Source: UBA1413 sp964650525 (GTDB lineage: Bacteria; Bacteroidota; Bacteroidia; Bacteroidales; Prolixibacteraceae). From it: DNA of 64,000 nucleotides. Below are positions 1 through 9,572 of the stretch, piece by piece; the stretch's first letter is position 1; each line of letters starts with the position of its first letter. The notes beneath the pieces were generated by a model that was not told the DNA's origin, did no database searches, and saw only the letters and a list, made by a program, of their open reading frames with translations. The DNA is taken from NCBI GenBank assembly GCA_964650525.1, contig CAZYUA010000024.1, positions 1 through 64,000 of the forward strand, written 5' to 3'. The position numbers were made by a program, and so were the translations under genes.

Positions 1-117
1 ATGTTACCCTCAGCTTGCGATCCCGCCTGAGGCGGGACTACCACTGAGCTACTTCTGTTTTTTTATGTTACCCTCAGCCTGCGATCCCGCCTGAGGCGGG
101 ACTACCACTGAGCTACT
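1..117. repeat. Two direct copies of a tRNA-D-arm-like palindromic repeat
   Basis: A unit of about 52 bp occurs at 1-52 and again at 65-116 with a single difference. Each copy holds the perfect palindrome TCCCGCCTGAGGCGGGA (21-37 and 85-101). On the minus strand the unit begins GTAGCTCAGTGGTAG, which reads like the D-arm of a bacterial tRNA, but no acceptor stem, anticodon arm or T-arm follows, so it is not a tRNA gene. A third palindrome copy lies at 10228-10244. This is probably a dispersed REP-like intergenic element; its function is not shown by the sequence. Confidence 0.8.
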
Positions 118-256
118 CCCGGAGGGAACCTGATTCAGGCTTCAAAAATAACACTTATCCTGCAGGATCAAAACCGAAGGGAAAAAATATTACACCCCTT
201 GGAGTAAAATCCTGTTCCGGTCAACGGGAAAAGGGTTTCGGACTGGGGTAGCCTGG

Positions 257-295
257 TCCTGCCAATATTGGCAAGGATGAGGACTGCTGGCAGGA
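257..295 (-). terminator. Candidate hairpin terminator after the methyltransferase gene
   Basis: Immediately after the stop codon of the minus-strand gene at 296, the sequence can fold with arms TCCTGCCA and TGGCAGGA, and contains the nested palindrome TGCCAATATTGGCA (260-273). There is no T-tract, so a role as terminator is only a guess from position and folding. Confidence 0.3.
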
Positions 296-1048
296 TTACC
301 TGCCTACCTCATCGAGCAGGCTGGTTTTCCGTTTCAGGAACTTAAGGACCAGATAGGCTATACCGGTGAAGACGCAACAAGCAATAAGGATATAGTCGAA
401 GTTTCGTTCCCCACTGACCAGTTCCCCGGTAATATTCATCACTGTAAAAATGATGAAAACCGCTGCCAATCCGTTTTTCTCCTTTTTGAGCGCCTTCTTC
501 CAGCTAAAGGGGAGTCCGGTTTTAGCATAATTCCTGAACGAAGGCAGGAAGGCAGGTGTTTTTGCGGCCCAGTCAAGGAAGGTCTCCCCGAATTTGCGGC
601 GCAGGAACTGCTCTTCCGTGAACATGATCCGTTCGTAGTAGAGCCAGTAAAAAAGGCAGACGACGATGACAAACCATGGGTTCCCGGAAAGCAGGACCGG
701 CCCGAGCCACATAAAAAAGTTGCCCAGGTAAAGGGGGTGCCGTACCACGGAGTATATCCCGGTGACGTTGAGGGTATCGGCGATCTGCTTGTCGACATTT
801 CTGCCCGAGGTTTTGCGGGGTGTAAAGCCCACGGTATAAACCCGTATCGCCAGGCCTGACAGGCTGATGAAAAGGCATACCCAGGTAAAAACCAGGAATA
901 TGGGGGTACCGTGAACCAGAACAATCCCCGGATGTACTATATGGTGCAGGTAGACTGCCAGACCAGCAGCGATGATGGCCAGGGGGATGATTCCGCGGTA
1001 CCTGAAGAGCTTGCTGCCCTGTAGTTCGAGTTGTTCTGCCAGTGCCAT
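296..1048 (-). CDS. Isoprenylcysteine carboxyl methyltransferase-family membrane protein
   Basis: This is a 250-residue integral membrane protein of the ICMT/phospholipid-methyltransferase superfamily. The signature lies near residues 100-155: YSVVRHPLYLGNFFMWLG followed by YYERIMFTEEQFLRRKFGE, the conserved RHP-Y-G and E-x-x-L-x-x-x-F-G motifs that bind S-adenosylmethionine and the substrate headgroup. About five hydrophobic segments are visible, two before the motif and two at the C-terminus. The ATG at 1048 starts a hydrophilic N-terminus and no better start exists. The substrate cannot be deduced; homologues methylate lipids, isoprenylated peptides or other small hydrophobic compounds. 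It stands alone, divergent from the GH115 gene. Confidence 0.8.
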   Translation of the reverse strand: MALAEQLELQGSKLFRYRGIIPLAIIAAGLAVYLHHIVHPGIVLVHGTPIFLVFTWVCLFISLSGLAIRVYTVGFTPRKTSGRNVDKQIADTLNVTGIYSVVRHPLYLGNFFMWLGPVLLSGNPWFVIVVCLFYWLYYERIMFTEEQFLRRKFGETFLDWAAKTPAFLPSFRNYAKTGLPFSWKKALKKEKNGLAAVFIIFTVMNITGELVSGERNFDYILIACCVFTGIAYLVLKFLKRKTSLLDEVGR

Positions 1049-1182
1049 GGTAGAAATGTATTAAGTCGGTTGGAAATTTTGCTCAAAAGTAGCCATTTTC
1101 ACGTAAAATCGTGCTCTTTGGGGCAGTAGGGCAAAACACAAAACAGTACCTCGCCTGATTCGTAAAGCCCGCCGTTTCTGTA

Positions 1183-1231
1183 GCGCGGAGTTTCAAATGA
1201 AATGATTAATTTCATACGCGCGGATTTTCAA
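1183..1231. promoter_or_regulatory. Composite repeat upstream of the GH115 gene, possible operator
   Basis: Two 14-bp direct repeats, GCGCGGAGTTTCAA (1183-1196) and GCGCGGATTTTCAA (1218-1231), flank an inverted repeat ATGAAAT-N5-ATTTCAT (1197-1215). The block lies about 120 bp before the GH115 start, in the divergent gap 1049-1349. Arrangement and position suggest a regulator site; no regulator gene is adjacent. Confidence 0.35.
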
Positions 1232-1349
1232 GGACCAGGCAGCTGGGAAGGCCTGGAAATTCCTTCCCGTCGGTTCTTCGTTCCAAAGTGCCCAGGCGGG
1301 GTCAGTTTGCCCTTCTGCATTGTTTGCTATAAAAAAATACATAATACCA

Positions 1350-4253
1350 ATGAAGACAATTGCGCAACCCTGGTTCATCCTGGCACTGTTTTTCTATCTG
1401 TTTACGGGGCATTCGGGGCAGGCCTCTGCAGGCGCCGGACCGGAAAACCCGGTGGTAACGGGAAAGGCTGACAGGGGTTCTTTTCCTCTCATTGCTGATG
1501 GAAAGCCCGCCACCCTGGTGGTCAGCGGAGAGGATTATCCGGGTGTTCTGAGAGCCCTCCACGACCTGAAGGAGGATTTTGGAAGGGTCTGCGGCTGTGA
1601 ACCGAACATCTGCCAGGATACCTTGCCGTCAGAACCCTACCTGGTCATTGCCGGCACTCTGGGGAGAAGCGCTCTGATTGACCGTTTGGTGGCGAAGGGC
1701 AAACTGGATGGGACCCTTATTCGCGGCAAGTGGGAGTCAACCTTGACGGTGGTGGTTAAGCGACCCTTTCCCGGGGTGAAGAAAGCCCTGGTCATTGCCG
1801 GCAGCGACAAGCGGGGAACCATCTACGGCCTCTACGGCCTCTCCTCAGCGATGGGGGTTTCGCCCTGGCATTTCTGGGCAGATGTACCTGTAGTGAAAAG
1901 GACGGAACTGTGGGTGTCTAAGGGTCCCTGTCTGACGGGTGAACCCGGGGTGAAATACCGGGGCCTCTTTATCAACGATGAAGCACCCGCCCTGAGCGGA
2001 TGGGCGGAAGAAAAATTCGGAGGGTTCAACCATCTTTTTTACGGGCATGTGTTTGAACTGATTCTCCGGCTGAGGGGTAATTTCCTCTGGCCCGCAATGT
2101 GGGGCAGAGCGTTTTACGATGACGATCCCATGAATCCCCAATGGGCGGATACCTTCGGTGTTGTCATCGGCACTTCTCATCATGAACCGATGATGCGGGC
2201 GCATGATGAGTGGAGGAGATTTGGTGCCGGGAAGTGGAATTATGACGCCAACCCCGAGGAATTGCAGTCGTTCTGGACGGAAGGCATCCGACGTATGGGG
2301 GACTTTGAGAGCCTGGTGACCGTTGGCATGAGGGGTGACGGGGATGAACCGATGTCGGAATCTGCTAACATTGTGCTCCTTGAAAAGATCATTGCCGACC
2401 AGCGGCAGATCCTGGAAAAGGTCACGGGAAAGAAGGCCGGGGAGATCCCGCAGGTTTGGGCCCTCTACAAGGAAGTACAGGATTATTACGACAACGGCAT
2501 GCAGGTGCCCGGCGATGTAACCCTCCTGCTCTGTGACGACAACTGGGGTAATGTGCGGAAACTTCCCCTGCCCGGTGCAACGGAACGGAAAGGGGGTTAC
2601 GGTATGTATTACCATTTCGATTACGTGGGAGGTCCGCGTAATTATAAGTGGCTGAACACTAACCCTATAGCGAGGGTATGGGAGCAGATGAACCTCAGCT
2701 TCCGGCATGGGGTGGACCGTATCTGGATTGTCAATGTGGGAGATATCAAGCCCATGGAATTTCCGATCTCTTTTTTTCTTGAAATGGCATGGGATCCGGA
2801 GGCTATGACACCGGAGCGGATGGCAGGCTATTCGCGGAAATGGAGTGAACAACAGTTCGGGCCGGCCTATGCCGGCGAAATCGCACGGATGATTGATGGT
2901 TACACCCGGTTTAACGGAAGGTGCAAACCCGAAATGCTCAGCCCCATGACCTATTCCCTCCATCATTACCGCGAGTTTGAGCTGGTGAGGGATGCGTATA
3001 ATCAGCTGGCGGAGGATGCCGGAAAACTGAACAATCTTCTGCCCCCGGAATACCGGGATGCTTTTTTTCAGCTTGTTTTGTTTCCTGTTGCGGCTTGTGC
3101 CAATTTGAACGATTTGTATTACACGGTGGCACTAAACCGGCTCTATGTCAACCAGGGAAGGGCTGCTGCCAACCTCATGGCCGGCAGGGCCGAAGAGCTT
3201 TTTGAAAAGGATTCCCTGCTCTCCCGGGAGTATCACCAGTTGGCAGGCGGCAAGTGGAACCACCTGATGGACCAGACCCATATCGGGTACACCTACTGGC
3301 AGCAGCCTCCCTTCCAAAAGATGCCACGGGTGGGCAGAATGGCGGTGCCGGAACGGGGAAGTCTGGGGGTAGCCTGTGAAGGATCGGCGGACTGGTGGCC
3401 AAACAGTTCGTCAGAGGCCGTCCTCCCTGTTGCCGATGGTTTCAGCCGGCAACAGCCTTATATTGAATTGTTCAATACCGGGTCCCTGCCTGTCGGATTC
3501 ACGGTCACTACCGGAGCGAGCTGGCTTAAGGTCTCTGCCGAAAAGGGTACCGTGCCCTTGCAAACCCGGATTTTCCTGCAGCCTGACTGGGCGTCGGTTC
3601 CTCCCGGAGAACACCGGGTACCCGTCACCATTACCGGCTCCTGCGGCACACGCGTGGAGGTGGTGGCTCCCTTCCTGAATCCGGATCATAAATCCTTTCC
3701 CGGGATTCAGGGATACCTTGAAAGCAACGGCGTCATTTCTGTTGAGGCTGCCGGATTCAACCGCAAGACGGAAGCTGAAGGAATTACCTGGGCAGAGATC
3801 CCCGATTTGGGCAAAACCCTTTCCGGCATGACGGTGTTCCCCGTCACAGGGGCTGCAGCAAATCCGGGAGAGAAGGGTTCCTGCCTCGAATACGACCTCT
3901 GGTTCTTTGCTGCAGGCGAAGTGAAAATCGTTGCTTATTTCTCCCCGACACTCAACTTTCATGGCCGGGGACTCCGGTATGGCATCTCTCTCGATGACCA
4001 GGAGCCGCAAATCATCGATATCCACGGCAATACCACACTCCGGATGTGGGAGAAATGGGTCGGCGACAACATCATCCTTTCAGAATCGAAACATCAGGTC
4101 ACCGGGCCCGGACACCATACGCTGAAATTCTGGTATGTCGATCCAGGGGTTGTCCTCCAGAAAATTGTGGCAGACACCGGAGGACTGAAACCCTCCTACC
4201 TGGGTCCTCCGCAAAGCTATTATGCTGATCCGGGGAAACAGCCATCCCCTTAA
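1350..4253 (+). CDS. Glycoside hydrolase family 115 (xylan alpha-1,2-glucuronidase)
   Basis: The product of 967 residues matches GH115 enzymes, which remove (4-O-methyl)glucuronic acid side chains from glucuronoxylan. The start is the ATG at 1350: it opens a signal peptide (MKTIAQPWFILALFFYLFTG), whereas the upstream in-frame TTG would add charged residues. Recognisable blocks are the N-terminal glycosidase-associated domain (about 30-180), the barrel motifs VKYRGLFINDEAPALSGW, LRGNFLWPAMWGRAF, VIGTSHHEPMMRAHDEW and LLCDDNWGNVRKLP, and a C-terminal beta-sandwich (about 700-960). The length is typical of the family. It is exported, probably to the periplasm or surface. It is not flanked by other xylanases, so the polysaccharide locus is dispersed or incomplete here. 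Confidence 0.92.
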   Translation: MKTIAQPWFILALFFYLFTGHSGQASAGAGPENPVVTGKADRGSFPLIADGKPATLVVSGEDYPGVLRALHDLKEDFGRVCGCEPNICQDTLPSEPYLVIAGTLGRSALIDRLVAKGKLDGTLIRGKWESTLTVVVKRPFPGVKKALVIAGSDKRGTIYGLYGLSSAMGVSPWHFWADVPVVKRTELWVSKGPCLTGEPGVKYRGLFINDEAPALSGWAEEKFGGFNHLFYGHVFELILRLRGNFLWPAMWGRAFYDDDPMNPQWADTFGVVIGTSHHEPMMRAHDEWRRFGAGKWNYDANPEELQSFWTEGIRRMGDFESLVTVGMRGDGDEPMSESANIVLLEKIIADQRQILEKVTGKKAGEIPQVWALYKEVQDYYDNGMQVPGDVTLLLCDDNWGNVRKLPLPGATERKGGYGMYYHFDYVGGPRNYKWLNTNPIARVWEQMNLSFRHGVDRIWIVNVGDIKPMEFPISFFLEMAWDPEAMTPERMAGYSRKWSEQQFGPAYAGEIARMIDGYTRFNGRCKPEMLSPMTYSLHHYREFELVRDAYNQLAEDAGKLNNLLPPEYRDAFFQLVLFPVAACANLNDLYYTVALNRLYVNQGRAAANLMAGRAEELFEKDSLLSREYHQLAGGKWNHLMDQTHIGYTYWQQPPFQKMPRVGRMAVPERGSLGVACEGSADWWPNSSSEAVLPVADGFSRQQPYIELFNTGSLPVGFTVTTGASWLKVSAEKGTVPLQTRIFLQPDWASVPPGEHRVPVTITGSCGTRVEVVAPFLNPDHKSFPGIQGYLESNGVISVEAAGFNRKTEAEGITWAEIPDLGKTLSGMTVFPVTGAAANPGEKGSCLEYDLWFFAAGEVKIVAYFSPTLNFHGRGLRYGISLDDQEPQIIDIHGNTTLRMWEKWVGDNIILSESKHQVTGPGHHTLKFWYVDPGVVLQKIVADTGGLKPSYLGPPQSYYADPGKQPSP

Positions 4254-4402
4254 ACCTGCAGCCTGTCAACCCGGGCGCAAGCAAAATCGGGGTATACCGG
4301 TTTGTTTCACCCTGCTTTCGAATTAGGCTTTGCGAAAGAGGGTATCTTAAGACTGGAAAACCCAGGAATCCCCGGGGATTTCAGTTTTTGACTGTTTATT
4401 TG

Positions 4403-4410
4403 TACTTTTG
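4403..4410 (+). promoter_or_regulatory. Candidate Bacteroidota -7 box for the cupin gene
   Basis: TACTTTTG matches the Bacteroidota -7 consensus TAnnTTTG and lies 60 bp before the cupin start. A TTTG at 4387-4390 is closer than the usual -33 spacing, so the promoter is only partly supported. Confidence 0.4.
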
Positions 4411-4469
4411 TCTAAACCTGCCGTGCAGGACGGATGCCCGGAAGTGTCTGTATACAAATTACCTGAATC

Positions 4470-4892
4470 ATGAAACGCTTTTTTCTTCTGTCTGTCCTTA
4501 TCCTTTCAGGACTGATGGCCAGGTCTCAATACAAAACCGGACTCATCATTGAACCCTTGTTAAAAACAGATACCACCTCGCTGGGGCAGGATTTTTCCTA
4601 TCCTGATCCGGTGAAGGATGAAGTGACCCTTTTGAAGATCACCTTCCCTCCCGGGACTTCCACCGGCTGGCACAGGCATGGGATGCCGGTGTTTGCCTAT
4701 GTGGAAAAAGGGGAGCTTACCGTGGAACTGGAGGGAGGACGGGAACTCCGTTTCATTGAAGGGAGCTCATTTGCCGAAGTGATCGGCACCAGCCACAACG
4801 GGGTCAACCGGTCAAAGGAAGAACTCGTCCTGATTGCCTTCTACCTGGGTGAGCAGGGAAAGAATCTTTCCATTCCCGAAAGTACCCCATGA
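4470..4892 (+). CDS. Secreted single-domain cupin protein
   Basis: The 140-residue protein has a signal peptide (MKRFFLLSVLILSGLMARSQ) followed by one conserved cupin barrel. The metal-binding cupin motif 1 is visible as PPGTSTGWHRHGMPVFAYVEKGEL, here split as GTSTGWHRHGMP and VFAYVEKGEL, and motif 2 falls in SFAEVIGTSHNGVNRSKEEL. Proteins of this type are exported, metal-containing and of unknown substrate. It follows the GH115 gene by about 215 bp and has its own -7 box, so it is probably a separate transcript. The ATG at 4470 is the only start that retains the signal peptide. Confidence 0.8.
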   Translation: MKRFFLLSVLILSGLMARSQYKTGLIIEPLLKTDTTSLGQDFSYPDPVKDEVTLLKITFPPGTSTGWHRHGMPVFAYVEKGELTVELEGGRELRFIEGSSFAEVIGTSHNGVNRSKEELVLIAFYLGEQGKNLSIPESTP

Positions 4893-5167
4893 GCGTACCT
4901 GCCGGGAGATTCCGGTAAGGATCGTGAACAATGCCTGTGCAGCAGGATGTTAACTCTGGTCTGTTGCTCCCGGGACGTAATGTCCCATAACAACACACTT
5001 TTCCCGAAGCTCTCTATGATACTGTCTTCCGCAAATCTCATGGCAGTGGCTTCATCCATACACCGGCAAGAGGAAAGAAAAAGGGGGTCAGAAATTTGAA
5101 CCGGGCATCATTCTGCAAAGGGAATTTATTGTATTTTTCCGGAAAATCTTTAACCATTTTTACTGAT

Positions 5168-6328
5168 ATGATGATGTTCAGACTTAAATTCCTACTGGTG
5201 GTTTGGTTGTGTGGTATAACAATCCTGCAGGCGCAAACCGGTGACGATATCCTGCGGATGGATGAATTCAGGATGCCCAAAAAACGTCAGATCATCCGGA
5301 TTCCCGATGTGGGCCATTACCGTGTCCTGAAATGTGATTTTCACATGCATACGGTTTTTTCAGATGGTCATGTATGGCCTTTTGTGCGCGTTCAGGAAGC
5401 CTGGACTGAGGGGCTGGATGTTTTTGCCATTACCGACCATGTGGAATATAAGCCTAACAAGAACGACCTTAAGGCCGGTAATGACCGTCCGTGGGAACTG
5501 GTCAGGGATCTGGCAGCAGAGAATAACCTGATTCTGATCAAGGGAACAGAAATCACCCGGTCAACTCCTCCCGGGCATTTTAACGCCCTCTTTATCGGCG
5601 ATGCTTCGAACTATTTGGATGAGTATTCTTCTGAAATGGATGAACAGGCCGTTCGCAAAGCACAGGAGCAAAATGCCTTCGTATTTTGGAATCATCCGGG
5701 GTGGAAGGCCAGCCAGGTGGAAGGTTCGTACGACTGGATTCCCTTTGTCGACAAGCTAACTCGCGATGGAGTTATCAATGGCATTGAAGTTTTCAACGGG
5801 ATCGGATTTTATAAGAAAGCGCTCGACTGGTGCGTGGATAAGAACCTGACCGTCATGGGTAACAGCGATTTGCATAACCTGATCGGGTATGAATATAACC
5901 GTGATGAGTACACCCATCGCACCATGACCCTGGTGTTTGCTGCTGACAGAACCGAAGCATCGGTCAGGGAGGCGCTGCAAGCCGGGCGGACGGTAGCCTG
6001 GTCGAGCAAGTACCTTGCCGGGAAAGAGGAAAACGTCAGAAACCTCTTCCATGCCTGTGTGGAAACGGGTCCCCGGTTTCATTCCAAAACCGTCAGGAAC
6101 GGAAAGGGAACTGAAACGACGACAGATTACTACAGGATCAGCAACCACAGCGATCTATATTTTGAGATGGATCTGAAATCAGGAAGCGGTACGGCAAAGG
6201 TTACCCTGTTTCCTCGCTCCGAACAGGTGATCACTGCCCCTGCCAGTCAGACCTCCCTTACCTATGAGGTAGTTACCGCCTTCATCCGGAGCGACAAAAA
6301 CCTGACGGTTGAAATACCCCTGAAATAG
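5168..6328 (+). CDS. Exported PHP-domain phosphoesterase
   Basis: The protein has 386 residues from the ATG at 5168, the first of three consecutive ATG codons and the one that gives a normal signal peptide (MMMFRLKFLLVVWLCGITILQAQ). PHP metal ligands are visible in order: CDFHMHTVFSDG, AITDHVEY, KGTEITRSTPPGHFNALF, FWNHPGW and GNSDLHN. PHP proteins use two or three metals to hydrolyse phosphoesters; exported Bacteroidota members are common near carbohydrate genes but their substrates are unknown. The C-terminal 90 residues look like a small beta domain. It is flanked by a convergent small gene and the secreted cupin. Confidence 0.85.
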   Translation: MMMFRLKFLLVVWLCGITILQAQTGDDILRMDEFRMPKKRQIIRIPDVGHYRVLKCDFHMHTVFSDGHVWPFVRVQEAWTEGLDVFAITDHVEYKPNKNDLKAGNDRPWELVRDLAAENNLILIKGTEITRSTPPGHFNALFIGDASNYLDEYSSEMDEQAVRKAQEQNAFVFWNHPGWKASQVEGSYDWIPFVDKLTRDGVINGIEVFNGIGFYKKALDWCVDKNLTVMGNSDLHNLIGYEYNRDEYTHRTMTLVFAADRTEASVREALQAGRTVAWSSKYLAGKEENVRNLFHACVETGPRFHSKTVRNGKGTETTTDYYRISNHSDLYFEMDLKSGSGTAKVTLFPRSEQVITAPASQTSLTYEVVTAFIRSDKNLTVEIPLK

Positions 6329-6373
6329 AAAGAAAGCCTTTCATACTGCGGGCTGTTTGAAGCAACTTTCAGG

Positions 6374-6730
6374 TCAGAACGGGAATGGGATGGTCCGATT
6401 CTGGAGATCCCGCGATGTTGCAGGGAGTTGTATGTTCTCGGTTGCTTCCGGCGTTTCAAATGCCATCCGCGTCATGTTGACCACATCTCCGTTTTCATTT
6501 CTGTCCTCTTGTGCGGAAGTGACCCAGGGTAAGTGATTCTCCTTATGGATAAATTCTTCAATTTCTTCCGGTTCAAGAATAGGGTAATATACTTCGAAAA
6601 CAAAATCAGGTCTGGTGTACATGGCTGCCGGATTACCATAAAAAACAGCACCTGTGGCCCTGTTATTGCCAAAGACAGCCAATTCGAATTTGGGATCTGA
6701 TGTTCCGGTGCGATAATTCTTTTGCAGCAT
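6374..6730 (-). CDS. Small uncharacterised protein
   Basis: An ORF of 118 residues opens with ATG at 6730 and fills the gap between the PHP gene and the helicase gene. I do not recognise the family. It has no signal peptide, no membrane segment and no cysteines; the middle is acidic (LEPEEIEEFIHKENH) and the composition is that of a normal soluble protein rather than a shadow ORF. It lies on the strand opposite to both neighbours and convergent with the PHP gene. A real gene is more likely than not, but nothing shows its role. Confidence 0.5.
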   Translation of the reverse strand: MLQKNYRTGTSDPKFELAVFGNNRATGAVFYGNPAAMYTRPDFVFEVYYPILEPEEIEEFIHKENHLPWVTSAQEDRNENGDVVNMTRMAFETPEATENIQLPATSRDLQNRTIPFPF

Positions 6731-6921
6731 AACTTATTCAGTTTTTTTTTTGATTACCGGTTGATTCCGGAAAACCACGGGATGGGACTGGAGCCTACAG
6801 GAGCCCCGTATAAGGTATATCTGCACGAATCCACTTTTTTTACTTCTCAGATGGAAAACCCGGCCAGAAATCTTATATTATGATCGTATTAGTGATCAGT
6901 TTTTAATCAACCCTACCGGAT

Positions 6922-9120
6922 ATGAGTGATTTGAATGACAAAATAATGAAGCTTCTCAGGGAGGAGGCTGATGGACAGGCAGTTCCCCTGGAGGAACTGA
7001 TTGCCGGACTGACTCTGAAAACTGAGAACCGAAGAGGAGATGTGCCGGTCAGAACAGGCGACCCCGGGATTCTGACTTTTGGTGACTACAGGGAGATTCC
7101 TGTTGACGAAGAGACTGAGCGGAAGATCAAAGAGATCAGGAAGATCACCGACAACATCCCGGCCCGGTTGTTGCCTGAACCGGAATTCCGGCAGCAGAAG
7201 AAGTACAGGGTCGATTATGCCGGCGATCTGAACCCGCAGCAACTGGCTGCCGTACTGGCCGTTCAGGTCCCGTTGCTGGTCATTGCCGGTGCCGGGAGCG
7301 GGAAAACCAGGGTCATCACCTACAAGGTAAGCTGGATGATCGAAAACGGCGTGAATCCTGCGCAGATCCTCCTGCTGACCTTTACCAGGAAAGCCGCCCA
7401 TGAGATGCTGGAACGCGTGGAAAAGCTCCTGGGCGACAAATCGATCAGCAGCAATGTCCTGGGGGGGACCTTCCACGGGTTTTCCAATACCGTGCTGCGG
7501 CAATACAGCAATCTGACCGGGATCCCTTCCAACTTCACCATAATTGATGACAAGGATGCTGAAGACATCGTTGACTTGCTGAAGAATGAAATGAAGCTTG
7601 CGAGGCAGAAAAAGGAGCGTCCTTTCCCCAAAAAAGAGCTGGTTCAGGAGATCATTTCCAAATCCAGGAACCATGAGCTGTCCATCGCCGACACCCTGGT
7701 GAGGTATTTCGACGGGTATGTTTGTTTTCTTCCCGAACTGGAAATCCTGAACCGGGCTTACGAAGCGTACAAGAAAGCTTCCATTCTGATGGATTACGAC
7801 GACCTCCTGTCGGTGTTGCGCGATAAACTCCGCGACCATGAGGTCTTCCGGAATAAGTTGCGCGAGCGGATCCAATATGTTCTGGTGGACGAATACCAGG
7901 ATGTCAACAATATCCAGCGTGAGATTGTGGAGCTACTTTGCATGGGAAGGAGCAACATTACCGTTGTTGGCGATGATGCTCAAAGCATTTACTCCTTTCG
8001 CGGTGCCAACTTTGAGAACATCCTGCGGTTTCCGTCTTTCTTCCCCGATTGCCGTATCGTGAAGATCGAACAGAATTATCGCAGCGGACAGGGGATCCTG
8101 GATTTTGCCAATGATGTGATCGGCAATGCCAGGATAGGCTTCAAAAAGCGGCTTTTTTCCACCATTCCTTCCCATAACAAGCCAGTGGTGCGCCGGTTTG
8201 CCGACGGACCGGAGGAGGCAGAATTCATTGTAGATAAACTATTGGAAATCAGGGGTAACGATCTGGATTTCGCTGATTTTGCTGTTTTGACCCGTGCTTC
8301 ATGGCAAAGTAACTACGTACAGGCCGGGTTGATGAAACGGCAGATACCCTTTGTAGTGGTGGGCGGTATCAAGTTCAGTGAAAGGCGCCATGTAAAGGAT
8401 ATCATGGCATTCCTCAGAATTACGCTGAATCCTTTGGATGCGGTTGCCTGGCACAGGATTCTACAGCTGAACGAGGGGATCGGGAAGGTGCGGGCCAGCG
8501 AGATCGTCGCTCATGTGCATGCCCTTGCGGGCAGAATTGACTTTGAAAGTTTCAGGGGAAAGAAGCATTTCTCAGAGCTGACCCATGTTGAAATCCTGTT
8601 CAATGAACTGAACAAGGAAGGGCTGAACCCCGCCGGAATGCTCGACATCATTTATTCGTATTATATTCCGCGGCTGAAACAGATCGAAGATGATTATGAG
8701 GTGAGGATCAGGGATCTAGAGACTTTCCGGATCATCTCCGCGAAGTACAGCGATCTGCAGAAATTTCTTGCCGATTTCACGCTGGAGCCGCCCTCAAACC
8801 GGTACCAGCAGCAAAACACCCCCCTGGTCAATGTGGATGAAAAACCGGTGGTGGTTTCCACGATCCATTCTGCCAAGGGACTGGAATGGCATACGGTTTT
8901 CATGCCGCATGTTCTGGACGGATTGCTGCCATCGGTAAGGTCGATGGAAACCCTTCAGGAGCTGGAGGAGGAACGGAGGCTGTTCTATGTGGCGTCCAGC
9001 CGCGCAAAAGAAAACCTCTTCCTGACGATGCCTGCCTACCTGTCCTCCTGGGACGCCGTTTTCAACCGTCCCTCCCGGTTTCTGGCGGAAGTGGACAAGG
9101 GAAAGTACGATCCGGTCTGA
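6922..9120 (+). CDS. UvrD/Rep-family ATP-dependent DNA helicase
   Basis: This 732-residue superfamily 1 helicase carries the full motif set: Q-motif DLNPQQLAAV, Walker A VIAGAGSGKTRVI, motif II VLVDEYQDVNNIQ, motif III VVGDDAQSIYSFRGA, motif IV region IVKIEQNYRSGQGIL, and motifs V/VI STIHSAKGLEWHTVF and ERRLFYVASSRAKENL. It unwinds DNA 3'-5' in repair or replication restart. The first 95 residues are an extra charged helical segment before the helicase core, and there is no extended C-terminal tail like that of UvrD or PcrA. It is one of several UvrD-like paralogues usual in Bacteroidota, so no gene symbol is assigned. It is transcribed alone. Confidence 0.93.
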   Translation: MSDLNDKIMKLLREEADGQAVPLEELIAGLTLKTENRRGDVPVRTGDPGILTFGDYREIPVDEETERKIKEIRKITDNIPARLLPEPEFRQQKKYRVDYAGDLNPQQLAAVLAVQVPLLVIAGAGSGKTRVITYKVSWMIENGVNPAQILLLTFTRKAAHEMLERVEKLLGDKSISSNVLGGTFHGFSNTVLRQYSNLTGIPSNFTIIDDKDAEDIVDLLKNEMKLARQKKERPFPKKELVQEIISKSRNHELSIADTLVRYFDGYVCFLPELEILNRAYEAYKKASILMDYDDLLSVLRDKLRDHEVFRNKLRERIQYVLVDEYQDVNNIQREIVELLCMGRSNITVVGDDAQSIYSFRGANFENILRFPSFFPDCRIVKIEQNYRSGQGILDFANDVIGNARIGFKKRLFSTIPSHNKPVVRRFADGPEEAEFIVDKLLEIRGNDLDFADFAVLTRASWQSNYVQAGLMKRQIPFVVVGGIKFSERRHVKDIMAFLRITLNPLDAVAWHRILQLNEGIGKVRASEIVAHVHALAGRIDFESFRGKKHFSELTHVEILFNELNKEGLNPAGMLDIIYSYYIPRLKQIEDDYEVRIRDLETFRIISAKYSDLQKFLADFTLEPPSNRYQQQNTPLVNVDEKPVVVSTIHSAKGLEWHTVFMPHVLDGLLPSVRSMETLQELEEERRLFYVASSRAKENLFLTMPAYLSSWDAVFNRPSRFLAEVDKGKYDPV

Positions 9121-9572
9121 ACTTCCGCCATAATTTCGCCAGGAAGATTTCAATATCGGTACCCAAAAATCTCTCATTGCTCTGGTTTAAGACTTACCTT
9201 TACTTCAGTGAAGTGAAAGGGAAGTTGACGGAATTCCTTTTTAGATTCCGAAAATAGAGTCAGTTCTTGATACATCAAACTATAATCCAAATTCATCAAG
9301 TGCAAAACCACCAACACAGAATACACTGCCTGCAAATCAAGAAAACCCACTCCTGTTATTATTTCTGGGATTGTTTCCTGGTTTCCCGATTTGAGAATAT
9401 GGTTTCTAATGTGCTTTTTCTTGCAATGGTTGAATATCTCAGAGCTCTTGAAATGCTTGAGATATTTCCAAGAGTGAATTCAGGCCTATCCGGTTGGCGA
9501 GGAAATAAAATCAGTCTTCTTCAAGGACAAAAGGGGGATAAACAGATTGAGGTTACCGTTTATTTATTGATT
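9121..9572. other. Intergenic, AT-rich, no convincing gene
   Basis: The stretch contains only a low-complexity reading frame on the plus strand with no recognisable motif. Composition shifts to AT-rich relative to the helicase gene and continues so through the lipoprotein gene, which suggests inserted or degenerating DNA. Confidence 0.6.

Noticed and set aside
1..117. tRNA gene on the minus strand
   Set aside because: Only a D-arm-like sequence is present; no acceptor, anticodon or T arms.
1845..2966. Minus-strand ORF of 373 residues inside the GH115 gene
   Set aside because: No motif and complete overlap with a strong GH115 match.
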